64,000 nucleotides of DNA from CALLJL01 sp964627255 (lineage in GTDB: Bacteria > Acidobacteriota > Aminicenantia > Aminicenantales > CALLJL01), in the NCBI GenBank assembly GCA_964627255.1, contig CAZVIN010000088.1, positions 1 through 64,000 on the forward strand. Direction: 5' to 3'. The notes beneath the pieces were generated by a model. The model was not told where the DNA came from and made no database searches. It was given only the letters and a program-made list of their open reading frames with translations. Positions 7,365 through 16,924 of the stretch are shown here, in pieces (position 1 is the first letter of the stretch; every line of letters begins with the position of its first letter). The translations under genes and the position numbers were made by a program.

Positions 7365-8750
7365 GTGGAGCTGACGCTGGCTGTTATAGCTCAGTGGACG
7401 GGAGGAGAAATTCTCCAGGGTTTTCCGCAAACCCGCTTCAACCATTATAATTTCGATTCTCGGCAGACAGTTCCAGGGGAATTATTTTTTGCCCTGAAGG
7501 GCGAAAGAGACGGCCACTGTTTTGTCCCTGATGCTTGCCATAAGGGTGCAGGCGGAGCTGTGGTGAGTCAGCCAATAGACGGCCTCCCTCCTTCCTTTGG
7601 GCTGCTGCGGGTTCGAGACCCGCTCCGAGCGCTTCAGGATATCGCTTGTCAGGTGCTTCTGGAAACAAGAGCCAAAGTAGTAGGAATTACGGGCAGCGTC
7701 GGGAAAACAACCACCAAGGAAATAACTGCCGCGATGTTAGCTACCCGCTATCGAGTGGTTAAGTCGGAGAAAAATTATAACAATGAAATCGGCCTTCCCC
7801 TGACTATCCTGCAGCTTACACCCGAAGATGAAGTGGCGGTGCTGGAAATGGCAATGAGAGGGCCCGGCGATATTAAGAGACTAACTGAAATTGCTCCTCC
7901 TGACGTTTCTGTTCTCACCGGTATTCACCCCGTTCACCTCGAATTTTTCCCCTCGCTTGAGGCCATCGCAGCCGCTAAGCAGGAAATATTAATAGGCACC
8001 AAGGAAAGTGGTACCGCGGTGCTTAATGGGGATGACCCTCTGGTAATGAAGGTGGCTTCAATTTGGAAGGGAAAACGGCGGCTCTTTGGTTTTTCTCCTG
8101 AATGCGAGACAAGAGCCCTGCAGGTGGAACCTCTTGGCTATGAAGGCTTTATGGTTAATCTTCAATTAAATCAGACTAAGTTCGAGGTAAAATTTCCTTT
8201 TCTTTATGAAGGCTTCATCTATAATTTGCTGGCAGCCTGTTCCGTTGCCCATCTCTTCTCGGTTTCAGTAGAAGAAATGGCCGCGGCGGCGGCCCGTTTG
8301 AAACCTGAGTCAGGCCGGGGAGAACTGATCCTTCTCAGTCCTGGGGTTTATCTTGTTGACGACACTTATAATTCCAACCCGCGAGCACTCGAGGAAGCGC
8401 TTCGCTCCTTAAGAAAACTTCCGGCCGGCCGCTATCTTGCTGTGCTCGGAGATATGCTCGAACTTGGCCCTAATGCTCCCCGTTTTCACGAGTTGAGCGG
8501 CAAAAAATTGGTCGAATTTGGCTGGGACTTTCTCGTCACCGTCGGTGAGCTCAGCACCCAAATCGCCCGAGGAGCAACCGAGGCTGGCCTTAACCCAAAA
8601 AATTGTCTTTCTTTCTCTTCACCTCAAGAGGCGGCGGCTGCTTTGGACGAAATCCTCACTCCGGGCGACCTCGTCCTGGTCAAGGGGTCACGGGGTATGA
8701 GGTTGGAAATAATAGTCGATTATCTCAAGGCCAAAAGAGGAGGTAATTAG
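7365..8750 (+). CDS. murF: UDP-MurNAc-tripeptide:D-Ala-D-Ala ligase MurF
   Basis: Adds D-Ala-D-Ala to finish the pentapeptide precursor. The three Mur-ligase domains are complete over 461 residues: an N-terminal UDP-binding domain, then the ATP loop GITGSVGKTTTKE, the KNYNNEIGLP substrate segment, and the C-terminal domain with DDTYNSNP. A GTG start at 7365 is used, 10 bases after AAAGGGAG and 2 bases after the murE stop. Its substrate D-Ala-D-Ala must come from a ddl outside this window, since no ddl lies in the cluster. Confidence 0.96.
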   Translation: MELTLAVIAQWTGGEILQGFPQTRFNHYNFDSRQTVPGELFFALKGERDGHCFVPDACHKGAGGAVVSQPIDGLPPSFGLLRVRDPLRALQDIACQVLLETRAKVVGITGSVGKTTTKEITAAMLATRYRVVKSEKNYNNEIGLPLTILQLTPEDEVAVLEMAMRGPGDIKRLTEIAPPDVSVLTGIHPVHLEFFPSLEAIAAAKQEILIGTKESGTAVLNGDDPLVMKVASIWKGKRRLFGFSPECETRALQVEPLGYEGFMVNLQLNQTKFEVKFPFLYEGFIYNLLAACSVAHLFSVSVEEMAAAAARLKPESGRGELILLSPGVYLVDDTYNSNPRALEEALRSLRKLPAGRYLAVLGDMLELGPNAPRFHELSGKKLVEFGWDFLVTVGELSTQIARGATEAGLNPKNCLSFSSPQEAAAALDEILTPGDLVLVKGSRGMRLEIIVDYLKAKRGGN

Positions 8751-8751
8751 G

Positions 8752-9840
8752 GTGCTCACTTGGCTGCTCGTTCCCCTCCGTGAATGGCATATTTTCTTCA
8801 ACGTCTTTCGTTACATAACAGTTAGAACTGCTCTGGCCGGAATTACGGCTCTCTTCATCAGTTTTGTTTTCGGTCCCTGGCTCATTCGCTGGTTGAAAAA
8901 GATGCAAATCGGCCAAGAAATCAGACCAGAAGGTCCCCAAACTCATTTAAGTAAACGGGGCACACCCTCGATGGGCGGCCTACTGATAATCAGCGCCACC
9001 CTCATTCCCACCCTCTTGTGGGGTAATCTGGCCAATATCTATGTTTGGTTGGGGATGGCGACCCTCCTGCTTTTTGGCTTGGTCGGCTTCCTGGACGACT
9101 TGATTAAAATCAAACATCGCCGCTCTCTTGGACTAAAAGGTCGAGCCAAGCTTGGCCTGCAATTCCTTTTGGCCATCTCAATCGGCCTCGTCCTTATCTA
9201 TCTTGGGTTCACCGGCCGCTTTAGTCTTGAGCTTAATTTTCCCTTTTTTAAATCTTGGACGCCCTACCTCGGGTGGTTTTATTTACCCTGGATCTTATTT
9301 ATTTTAATTGGCTCCTCCAATTCCGTTAACTTGGCCGACGGACTTGATGGTTTGGCCATCGGTCTTATGGCCATTAGCGCCAGCGCTCTAACAGCCCTAA
9401 CTTATATTGCTGGGCATGCTCGTTTTTCTCAATACCTTAACGTCACCTGGGTGCCCCAGGCAGCGGAATTAACTGTTTTTTCCGGAGCTTTGACTGGAGC
9501 CTGTTTGGGTTTTCTCTGGTTTAATTGTCATCCGGCCCAGGTTTTTATGGGCGATGTCGGCGCCCTTTCCCTTGGCGCTGCTCAGGCTGTTATTGCTCTT
9601 TTGATTAAGCAGGAGTTTCTTCTTTTTACAGTGGCGGGAGTCTTTATTCTGGAAGCTCTCTCGGTAATCATCCAAGTCGCTTATTTCCGGTTTACGGGCG
9701 GCCAACGGGTTTTCAAAATGGCTCCTTTACATCATCACTTTGAACTCTTGGGCTGGCCCGAAGAAAAGGTTGTAGTCCGCTTTTGGCTCCTGGGCATAAT
9801 TTTCGCCCTTTTTAGCCTCACCACGTTAAAACTAAGATGA
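8752..9840 (+). CDS. mraY: Phospho-MurNAc-pentapeptide translocase MraY
   Basis: Integral-membrane enzyme that transfers phospho-MurNAc-pentapeptide to undecaprenyl phosphate, forming lipid I. The 362-residue product has about ten hydrophobic segments. Family marks are KRGTPSMGG, FLDDLIK, NSVNLADGLDGLA (the catalytic Asp region), FMGDVGAL and the HHHFE loop in MAPLHHHFELLGW. The GTG start at 8752 follows a strong AGAGGAGGT at 8 bases. The end overlaps murD by 4 bases. Confidence 0.96.
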   Translation: MLTWLLVPLREWHIFFNVFRYITVRTALAGITALFISFVFGPWLIRWLKKMQIGQEIRPEGPQTHLSKRGTPSMGGLLIISATLIPTLLWGNLANIYVWLGMATLLLFGLVGFLDDLIKIKHRRSLGLKGRAKLGLQFLLAISIGLVLIYLGFTGRFSLELNFPFFKSWTPYLGWFYLPWILFILIGSSNSVNLADGLDGLAIGLMAISASALTALTYIAGHARFSQYLNVTWVPQAAELTVFSGALTGACLGFLWFNCHPAQVFMGDVGALSLGAAQAVIALLIKQEFLLFTVAGVFILEALSVIIQVAYFRFTGGQRVFKMAPLHHHFELLGWPEEKVVVRFWLLGIIFALFSLTTLKLR

Positions 9841-11222
9841 ACCAAGAAAAGTTAAACCTCCGTAACAAAAAAGTCTTAGTCGTAGGGTTGGGTAAAACTG
9901 GAGAAGCTGCAGTCGATTTTCTTCAGAAGCAGGGTGCCTTGGTCAGCATAAGTGAAAAAAAGCCCGCCTCAGAGTTAGGCCCTAAGCTAAGAAAGCTCAA
10001 AGAAAAAGGAATAAGAATTGAAACTGGAGGCCATAAATTAGAAACTTTTCTCTCTTCCGACTTTATTGTCCCCAGTCCAGGGGTGCCTCTCCTCCCTGAG
10101 ATAAAAGCCGCTCAGGAAGCAGGCATCCCAGTGCTCTCAGAAACTGAGCTGGCGAGCTTATTTATTCGCGGCAAGATTGTGGGCATCACTGGGACTAACG
10201 GGAAATCGACTACGACCACCCTGATTTACCAAATATTAAAAGCCGGGAAAAAACGAGTCCACTTAGCGGGTAACATCGGTTTTCCGCTAATCCGCTACGC
10301 GACTTCCAGCCGACCGACAGATATTTATGTTACCGAAATTTCCAGTTTCCAATTAGCCTTCTGTCAAAAATTTCGCTGCGAGGTCGCGGCTTTCCTTAAT
10401 TTTTCTCCTAACCATCTTGATTGGCACGGTTCTCTTGACGCCTACTGGGAGGCTAAGAAAAAGCTTTTTATTAACCTCGAGGAAAAAGATATCGCCATCC
10501 TCAACCGCGATGACCCCAAGGTCTGGTCTCTCCGTAAAGAAATCAGGGCCTTACCCTATTTTTTCAGCCAGAAAAGGCCTGTTACCAAAGGGGTTTATCT
10601 AAATGGAGATAGAATTTTTCTTAACAATGGCCAGAATCAATCAGCTTTGCCGCTGAAAACAATAAAACTCAGAGGTGCCCACAACATCGATAACGTGATG
10701 GTTAGCCTCCTGGTAGGCCAGCTTTTTGGGGTCCCCATCAACCTAATGAAGAAGGTTATTAGCCAATTCCCGGGGCTGGAGCATCGGCTGGAAAAAGTAC
10801 TGACTTTGCGGGGGGTCACTTTTTTTAATGATTCTAAAGCCACCACTGTCGACGCCGCTTTAAAGGCTATCAATTCCTTAGAAACCGGAATTATCCTAAT
10901 AATGGGCGGAAGGGATAAAGGAGCTGATTTCAGTCTCCTTCGACCGGCGATTAAAAGCCGAGTCCGCCACCTTATCCTTCTCGGTGAGGCCAGAGAAAAG
11001 ATTAGACAAGCTCTTAAAGAAGTCATCCCTACCAGCATGGCCTCCACAATGCGAGAGGCTATCAATGTAGCCTTCGAACTGGCTCGGCCCGGAGAAAGCG
11101 TCCTGCTTTCCCCGGCCTGTACCAGCTTCGATATGTTTATTAACTTTGAACATAGGGGACACGTCTTTAAACGAGAGGTTCGGCGCTTAGCTCGACGCGT
11201 AAAAGGGAGTCATATAAAGTGA
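9837..11222 (+). CDS. murD: UDP-MurNAc-L-alanine:D-glutamate ligase MurD
   Basis: Adds D-glutamate, the second stem residue. The 461-residue protein has the N-terminal Rossmann motif VLVVGLGKTGEAA, the ATP loop GITGTNGKST, the TEISSFQL segment, and the C-terminal FFNDSKATT and MGGRDKGADF motifs that separate MurD from its sister ligases. It starts at the ATGA overlapping the mraY stop and ends in the GTGA start of ftsW, so translation of mraY-murD-ftsW is probably coupled. Confidence 0.96.
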   Translation: MNQEKLNLRNKKVLVVGLGKTGEAAVDFLQKQGALVSISEKKPASELGPKLRKLKEKGIRIETGGHKLETFLSSDFIVPSPGVPLLPEIKAAQEAGIPVLSETELASLFIRGKIVGITGTNGKSTTTTLIYQILKAGKKRVHLAGNIGFPLIRYATSSRPTDIYVTEISSFQLAFCQKFRCEVAAFLNFSPNHLDWHGSLDAYWEAKKKLFINLEEKDIAILNRDDPKVWSLRKEIRALPYFFSQKRPVTKGVYLNGDRIFLNNGQNQSALPLKTIKLRGAHNIDNVMVSLLVGQLFGVPINLMKKVISQFPGLEHRLEKVLTLRGVTFFNDSKATTVDAALKAINSLETGIILIMGGRDKGADFSLLRPAIKSRVRHLILLGEAREKIRQALKEVIPTSMASTMREAINVAFELARPGESVLLSPACTSFDMFINFEHRGHVFKREVRRLARRVKGSHIK

Positions 11223-12349
11223 AGTCTAGGGAAATCTTCCGCCCAGGCAGTTTTGACCGGCCTCTTCTTCTGGCTACATCGCTTCTTCTTTTGGTCGGGT
11301 TCATCATGATTTTTAGCGCTTCGGCCTTGCCCGCCACCGAAAAATATCGCCAGCCCTTTCATTTTCTGCTTCAACAAATAACGGGAGCCGGCCTGGGTTT
11401 AGTATTAATGGCCGTCATCGTTACCTCGCGGCGCGTCCTCTATCAAGAACCGGTGTTTATTCTGGGGCTTCTTGTTATTACATTATTGCTATTGGCCCTT
11501 TGCTATATCATGCCACCTATCGCCGGGACAAATCGGTGGATAACCATCTTTGGGTTGCGGTTTCAGCCTTCGGAGTTGGCCAAAATTAGTTTAACCTTGT
11601 TTATCGCTTTTTATGTGGAAAAAAAGAAGGAAAACCTCTCTGACCTAATGACCTGGCTACCAATTCTCGGAGTTACCAGCCTTTTTGTCCTTTTAATCCT
11701 GCGGGAACCAGACTTGGGAACATCGGTTTTAGTCCTCTTCATCAGCTTTGGGCTTTTTTTTATTGCCGGGATAAAAGTTCGTTATTTAGGAATCATCATG
11801 GCTGTGGCCGCCCTGTTCTTTCTTCTCTATTTTCAACAACTGCCTCGCGATGACTATCGACGCCAGAGATGGGAGGCCTTTCTTTCGCCCGAAGAGCATC
11901 GGGACCGAGCCGGGTTCCAAATTCTACAATCCAAGTTAGCCGTCGGCTCTGGTGGTCTTCTGGGGGTCGGCTTGGGCGAGAGCACTCAGAAACTCTATTT
12001 CCTTCCCTGTGCTCAAACCGATTTCATTTACGCCGTTATCGGCGAAGAATTTGGGTTGCTTGGTAGCCTCGCTATTTTGGCTCTGTACCTCCTCATTTTT
12101 TGGCGAGGTTGGCAGATTGCCGGCCAGGCCCCAAGCTTAAGCCACAAATTGGCCGCCTATGGACTCACCTTAGCTATATGCACGCAAGCGCTCTTCAACA
12201 TCTCCATAGTTTTGGCCCTCGGACCAACCAAAGGGGTTCCCCTCCCTTTTATCAGCTATGGCCGGTCAGCTTTGGTTTGCCAACTAATCGCGGTGGGTTT
12301 TCTCCTCAACATTTCCCAGCGAAAACCTTTAAACGGCGGGGGAAGATGA
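11219..12349 (+). CDS. ftsW: Septal glycan polymerase FtsW (SEDS family)
   Basis: Polymerises lipid II into glycan at the septum together with FtsI. The 376 residues hold about ten membrane helices. They include the opening GFIMIFSAS, the GTNRWITIFGLRFQPSE loop, EPDLGTSVL, and the C-terminal PFISYGRSAL that marks the family (in SEDS proteins usually ISYGGSS; here Arg-Ser-Ala follows Gly). The GTG start overlaps the murD stop. The gene ends in the ATGA start of murG. Confidence 0.95.
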   Translation: MKSREIFRPGSFDRPLLLATSLLLLVGFIMIFSASALPATEKYRQPFHFLLQQITGAGLGLVLMAVIVTSRRVLYQEPVFILGLLVITLLLLALCYIMPPIAGTNRWITIFGLRFQPSELAKISLTLFIAFYVEKKKENLSDLMTWLPILGVTSLFVLLILREPDLGTSVLVLFISFGLFFIAGIKVRYLGIIMAVAALFFLLYFQQLPRDDYRRQRWEAFLSPEEHRDRAGFQILQSKLAVGSGGLLGVGLGESTQKLYFLPCAQTDFIYAVIGEEFGLLGSLAILALYLLIFWRGWQIAGQAPSLSHKLAAYGLTLAICTQALFNISIVLALGPTKGVPLPFISYGRSALVCQLIAVGFLLNISQRKPLNGGGR

Positions 12350-13449
12350 AAAGGCCAACTATCTTCATTTGCGGTGGAGGAACGGGCGGACATCTATATC
12401 CTGCCTTGGCCGTGGGACAAAAATTGCGGGAAAAAGTGCCTGAGTTAGAAATTATTTTTGTCGGTAGCCAAAGAGCCGTGGAAAAAGAAATAATCCAGCA
12501 TCATGGCGAAAAGTTCATTGGGTTGAAAATAGCGGGGCTTCGGGGAAAAGGTCCCCGCGCTATCCTTAGTATTCCGCTTGTTCCGATAGCTTTAATTAAG
12601 TCAATTTATTTAATATTTAAAAAACGGCCCCGGTTAATAATCGGCATGGGGGGATACAGTTCCGGACCAATGATCCTCGCTGCCTGGCTTTTAGGCCGGC
12701 CCCGCCTTATCTTAGAGCAAAATGCCCGGCCTGGTTTCACGAACCGCCTCCTGCGACCATTTGTTCCTAAGGCGGTAGTGGCTTTCCAGGGAACTCTTTC
12801 TTATTTTGGCCGCAAGGGAATTTGCTTGGGCAATCCAGTCCGCGAGGAATTTAACCTGATACCGCCGCGCCAGCTAAAAGAATTTTTTACTCTGCTTATT
12901 TTTGGCGGAAGCCAAGGCTCTCGTTTTCTTAATCAATTAATGGTTGCAGCCCTCTCCCATTTAATTAGAGTCAAGGATAAACTCAGAATTTTTCATCAGA
13001 CTGGCCCTAAGGACCTAAGTTGGGTGGAAAGGACTTATCGAGAGCAGGGGTTTATCAAAATAACTATTGCTTCTTATTTTTTTGATATGGCTGCCCGATT
13101 TGCCGAAGCCGACCTGATTATTTGCCGGGCGGGTGCGACTTCGGTGGCTGAAATCATCGCGGCTCAGAGACCGGCCGTTCTTATTCCCTTCGCCCAGGCG
13201 GCTGAGAACCATCAATACTGGAATGCCTACGAACTGGCGGCTGCCGGCGCCGCCGACTTATTGCCTGAAAGCGAAGCCACGCCTCAGGTATTGGCTCATA
13301 AAATCCTAAGTTATTTAGACGAACCACAAAGGCTAAAATTGATGGAGGAACGATTAAGCGGCTTTAAGAGGGAAAAACCGGAAGAAAAAATTGCTTCTCT
13401 TTGCTTAGAGCTAATGAAATTTAAACCGAGGATGGTTTGCATTGGTTAA
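12346..13449 (+). CDS. murG: Lipid II synthase MurG (GlcNAc transferase)
   Basis: Transfers GlcNAc from UDP-GlcNAc to lipid I at the inner membrane face. The open frame reaches back to 12100, but I start at the ATG at 12346. There the classic N-terminus FICGGGTGGHLYPALA begins 5 residues in and the ATGA overlaps the ftsW stop. The product is then 367 residues. The second glycine-rich loop is FGGSQGSRFLN, and the UDP-GlcNAc site shows CRAGATSVAEI and PFAQAAENHQ. It overlaps murC by 8 bases. Confidence 0.96.
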   Translation: MKRPTIFICGGGTGGHLYPALAVGQKLREKVPELEIIFVGSQRAVEKEIIQHHGEKFIGLKIAGLRGKGPRAILSIPLVPIALIKSIYLIFKKRPRLIIGMGGYSSGPMILAAWLLGRPRLILEQNARPGFTNRLLRPFVPKAVVAFQGTLSYFGRKGICLGNPVREEFNLIPPRQLKEFFTLLIFGGSQGSRFLNQLMVAALSHLIRVKDKLRIFHQTGPKDLSWVERTYREQGFIKITIASYFFDMAARFAEADLIICRAGATSVAEIIAAQRPAVLIPFAQAAENHQYWNAYELAAAGAADLLPESEATPQVLAHKILSYLDEPQRLKLMEERLSGFKREKPEEKIASLCLELMKFKPRMVCIG

Positions 13450-14836
13450 ACAGGTCTATCGTCGCCTAAAAAAGATTCACTTAATCGGCATCGGCGGTAC
13501 AGGGATGAGTGGCATTGCGGAGGTTCTTTTAAACCTGGGCTACAAAGTCTCTGGGTCGGATATCCAAAGTAATGAAGCCGTGGAAAGACTAAAAGGCCTC
13601 GGAGCTGAAATCAGCCTTGGCCATCAAAAAGAAAATGTTCATGGAGCGGATGTGGTCGTTATCTCCTCAGCCATCCGGCCAGAAAATGTTGAAGTCCAGG
13701 AAGCTCGTCAGTTAAAAATCCCGACTATCCCTCGGGCTGAGATGTTGGCCGAACTGATGCGGATGAAATACGGCATCGCTGTCGCTGGTTCCCATGGGAA
13801 AACGACGACTACTTCCATGGTCGCTCTGGTGCTTGAGGCCGGCAGCTTTGACCCCACAATTGTCGTCGGCGGCCGTCTCAACCGCATCGGCGGCCACGGC
13901 AAGCTGGGCGCCGGTGATTTTATGGTAGTCGAGGCGGACGAAAGCGACCGTTCATTCCTCTATCTTTCCCCCTTCATCGCGGTGCTCACTAACATCGACC
14001 TGGAACATCTCGACCATTACCACAACCTTGACGAGCTGAAAAAGACTTTTGTCCATTTCGCGAATAAAGTTCCTTTCTATTGCCCGGTCATCCTCTGTCT
14101 CGACGACCCCAACCTTCAGGACCTGATTCCAAAGGTAGAAAGAAAAATCATCACCTATGGTTTTTCAGCTCAGGCTGATATTTTCGCTCGTGAGACTCGT
14201 TTCCGGGGTTTTGAAAGCTGGGCTAAGCTCTTCTATCATGGCGAAGAAATCGGCGAGCTCCACCTTCATGTCCCCGGAGAACATAACATTCTTAACGCCA
14301 TGGCGGCAGTGGCTGTCGGTCTTGACTTGGAAATTCCCCTGCCTGCGATATTCCGGGCCTTGGAAAGCTATACCGGAACTGGCCGTCGCTTCGAGCTAAA
14401 AAAAGTAATCAATAACATAATGATAATTGAGGATTATGCCCACCACCCGACGGAAATAAGAGCTACCTTGGAGGCAGCCAAAGCCGGTTTTCAGCGGCGA
14501 TTAGTGGTGGTTTTTCAACCGCACCGCTACACCCGCCTTTATCACCTTCTTAAATCCTTCGCCATGGGTTTTAACCAGGCTGATGTTCTCGTCTTAACTG
14601 AGGTTTATGCGGCGGGCGAAGAGCCTATCCCAGGAATAAACGGTGGGGCCCTTTACGAAGCCATTCATGAATATGGCCACAAACACGTTTATTACGAGCC
14701 GGACTTGGAACAAATCCCCGAGCTCGTAGCTCGCTTGGTCAGGCCTCAGGACATAATTATGGTCTTGGGGGCCGGTAATATTCCCAAAGTTATTCCTGCT
14801 ATCATCGCCAATTTGGCCAGAGGGGAAAAGAAGTGA
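13442..14836 (+). CDS. murC: UDP-MurNAc:L-alanine ligase MurC
   Basis: Adds L-alanine, the first stem residue. The N-terminal HLIGIGGTGMSGIAE is diagnostic for MurC, followed by the ATP loop GSHGKTTTT, the EADESDRSF segment, and DYAHHPTEI with QPHRYTRL in the C-terminal part. The only sensible start is the TTG at 13442, just before the conserved N-terminus, with GAGGATGG upstream as ribosome site; no in-frame ATG is nearby. In many genomes murC is followed by murB and ddl. Here ftsQ follows directly, with a 4-base overlap. Confidence 0.95.
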   Translation: MVKQVYRRLKKIHLIGIGGTGMSGIAEVLLNLGYKVSGSDIQSNEAVERLKGLGAEISLGHQKENVHGADVVVISSAIRPENVEVQEARQLKIPTIPRAEMLAELMRMKYGIAVAGSHGKTTTTSMVALVLEAGSFDPTIVVGGRLNRIGGHGKLGAGDFMVVEADESDRSFLYLSPFIAVLTNIDLEHLDHYHNLDELKKTFVHFANKVPFYCPVILCLDDPNLQDLIPKVERKIITYGFSAQADIFARETRFRGFESWAKLFYHGEEIGELHLHVPGEHNILNAMAAVAVGLDLEIPLPAIFRALESYTGTGRRFELKKVINNIMIIEDYAHHPTEIRATLEAAKAGFQRRLVVVFQPHRYTRLYHLLKSFAMGFNQADVLVLTEVYAAGEEPIPGINGGALYEAIHEYGHKHVYYEPDLEQIPELVARLVRPQDIIMVLGAGNIPKVIPAIIANLARGEKK

Positions 14837-15687
14837 AAACCCAGCCCGTTGCCCAACCCTTCACCCTTAATCCTTATCCTTTTCAGAGGAGTGTCCCCAA
14901 GTTTCGCCGGGTCAACCGAAAAACTCGTGTGACTTTAAAGCATATTGTCCTTCTTTTTACTTTGGCTGGCAGCCTAATTTATCTCGGCTCTCAGTCATAT
15001 TTATTTCTTATAACCTGGGAAGAGCTAAGGGTAAAAGAGGTCCGAGTCGTGGCCGCAAGAGAACCGGTCAAACAGGACCTGACTAAGAATTTGAGTCAGC
15101 TTAGCCTGAGCAACATTTTTCGCCTCAATCTCAAAGCAGTGGAAAGTCTTAGCCTAACCCATCGGTGGGTAAAAAGAGTTAGGGTGCGCAAGATATTTCC
15201 CTCCTCTTTGGAAGTGATCGTTGAAGAGCGTCAGCCTTTGGCGGTCGTCAAGATTACATCTAATGACTATCTAATTGACGAGGAAGGAGTGATTCTGGAA
15301 ACTCTCTCAGGCGAGTCCAATTTGAACCTGCCCTACATATTTTCTCCTGAGGAATCCGCCAAATTATCCTCAGAAGAATTAGCCCTTGTCCGGGAGTGTC
15401 TTGAGGCCTTGGGTCAAGCTGCCAACTCCAACGCCAAACTCTTTATTTTCTCCAACCCGGCAAACTTAGTTCTTCAGTTTAATGATAGTCCCCCCCGCCT
15501 AATTCTCGGTCAGGACCAGTTTCAGGAAAAACTCAACCTTTATCGTCTCCACCGGCAGTGGTTAGAGGCTAATTATGGGCCGCTCGAATACGTCGACCTT
15601 CGGTTTTACGAAGACCGGATTTATTTCAAACCTATGGAGCCCTCAGCGGGTTCTAACCCTGAAGGTCCGCCAAAGGAGGGAAACTAA
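14833..15687 (+). CDS. ftsQ: Cell division protein FtsQ (POTRA-domain)
   Basis: Bitopic scaffold of the divisome. The 284 residues have a basic cytoplasmic tail of about 35 residues and one membrane helix (about 39-60). A periplasmic POTRA-like domain begins at VKEVRVV, with LRLNLKAVESL-type helices and VRKIFPSSLEVIVEERQPLAVV, followed by the FtsQ beta domain with a typical LIDEEGVIL. It starts at the GTGA overlapping the murC stop. A strong AAAGGAGGG near its end serves ftsA. Confidence 0.88.
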   Translation: MKTQPVAQPFTLNPYPFQRSVPKFRRVNRKTRVTLKHIVLLFTLAGSLIYLGSQSYLFLITWEELRVKEVRVVAAREPVKQDLTKNLSQLSLSNIFRLNLKAVESLSLTHRWVKRVRVRKIFPSSLEVIVEERQPLAVVKITSNDYLIDEEGVILETLSGESNLNLPYIFSPEESAKLSSEELALVRECLEALGQAANSNAKLFIFSNPANLVLQFNDSPPRLILGQDQFQEKLNLYRLHRQWLEANYGPLEYVDLRFYEDRIYFKPMEPSAGSNPEGPPKEGN

Positions 15688-16910
15688 TGCCTAAGAGTGG
15701 TTATATTGTGGGTTTTGACTTGGGAACTAAAAAGGTCTGCTCTATCATCGGCGAAATAACTGAGGAAAGGAAAGTGGAAATTGTCGGCATTGGGATAGCC
15801 GACTCCAGGGGTGGGGTACGCAACGGTGTTGTAGTCAATTTAGATGCGGCCACAGACGCTATTAAAAAGGCACGAGAAGAGGCCGAACTGATGGCGGGGG
15901 TGGAAATCGCTTCCGCTTATGTCGGTATCTCTGGAGCCCATATAAAAAGCTTTAATAGCCGGGGTGTGGTTGCCGTCTCGGGCAAGAATAGGGAAATTTC
16001 GCGGGAAGATATCCACCGTGTTATCGACCAATCTAAGGCCATTTCCATCCCGCCCGACCGGGAAATTATTCACATTATTCCTCAAGAGTTTGTCGTCGAC
16101 GAGCAGGACGGAATCAAGGACCCCCTCGGAATGAGTGGAATTAAGCTGGAGGTTAACGTCCATATTGTCACGTCAGCCATCACTTCAGCTCAAAACCTGC
16201 GGGCTTGCTTCGAGCGAGCGGATGTCGAAATTGAAGAGGTAGTCCTCAACCAGATAGCTACCGCGACCAGCACTCTCACTCCCGATGAAATGGAATTAGG
16301 CGTTGGCTTGATCGATATCGGCGCCGGGACAACCGAGGTGGCCATCTTTGAGCGCGGTAGTCTCTGGTATACCTGCACCATCCCTCTTGGTGGAGATAAT
16401 TTTACCAACGACATCGCTGTTGGCCTGCGCACGCCGATTTCCGAAGCCGAAAAGATAAAGAAAAAATACGGCTGCATCATCGCCCCCGGACTGGAAGAAG
16501 CAGAAACCATCGAAGTACCCAGCGTGGCTAAGGGAAAACGGCCCCGGGTCCTGTCGCGACAGATTTTAACGGATATTATTCAGCCTCGGGCTGAAGAAAT
16601 CTTCCGTTTAGTGGATAGCGATATTAAGAGGATGGGTTTTGAAAAATCGCTCAACTCCGGGATTGTCTTAACCGGCGGGACAGCCCTTTTAGAGGGCCTG
16701 GAAGAAGTTGCGGAAGAAATTTTTGACCTGCCTGTGCGGAGGGGTGAGCCCTCTGGAGTAGGCGGTCTGGTGGATAGAGTTAGCACCCCCGATTTCGCCA
16801 CCTCAGTCGGGTTGATTCTTTACGGGTTTAATAAATGGCGGGAAAGGGGGATGACTAAGGAAAGAAAAAGAGGTTTTCTAGCCAGGTTCTTTGACTGGCT
16901 TAAGGAATGA
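15687..16910 (+). CDS. ftsA: Cell division actin homologue FtsA
   Basis: Actin-fold ATPase that tethers FtsZ to the membrane and activates the septal synthases. The 407 residues show phosphate-1 (VGFDLGTKKVC), the SHS2/1C domain insertion, phosphate-2 (GLIDIGAGTTEVA) and the adenosine motif (GIVLTGGTALLEGL). The C-terminal amphipathic membrane-targeting helix RGFLARFFDWLKE is intact. The ATG overlaps the ftsQ stop by one base and sits 8 bases after AAAGGAGGG. PilM at 57689 is its paralogue in the pilus system. Confidence 0.95.
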   Translation: MPKSGYIVGFDLGTKKVCSIIGEITEERKVEIVGIGIADSRGGVRNGVVVNLDAATDAIKKAREEAELMAGVEIASAYVGISGAHIKSFNSRGVVAVSGKNREISREDIHRVIDQSKAISIPPDREIIHIIPQEFVVDEQDGIKDPLGMSGIKLEVNVHIVTSAITSAQNLRACFERADVEIEEVVLNQIATATSTLTPDEMELGVGLIDIGAGTTEVAIFERGSLWYTCTIPLGGDNFTNDIAVGLRTPISEAEKIKKKYGCIIAPGLEEAETIEVPSVAKGKRPRVLSRQILTDIIQPRAEEIFRLVDSDIKRMGFEKSLNSGIVLTGGTALLEGLEEVAEEIFDLPVRRGEPSGVGGLVDRVSTPDFATSVGLILYGFNKWRERGMTKERKRGFLARFFDWLKE

Positions 16911-16924
16911 GATGGAGGTGAGTC

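Noticed and set aside
12100..12345. Extended N-terminus for MurG in the same open frame
   Set aside because: It lies wholly inside ftsW, is Arg/Pro-rich and unlike MurG; the ATG at 12346 overlaps the ftsW stop like its neighbours and begins the conserved N-terminus.
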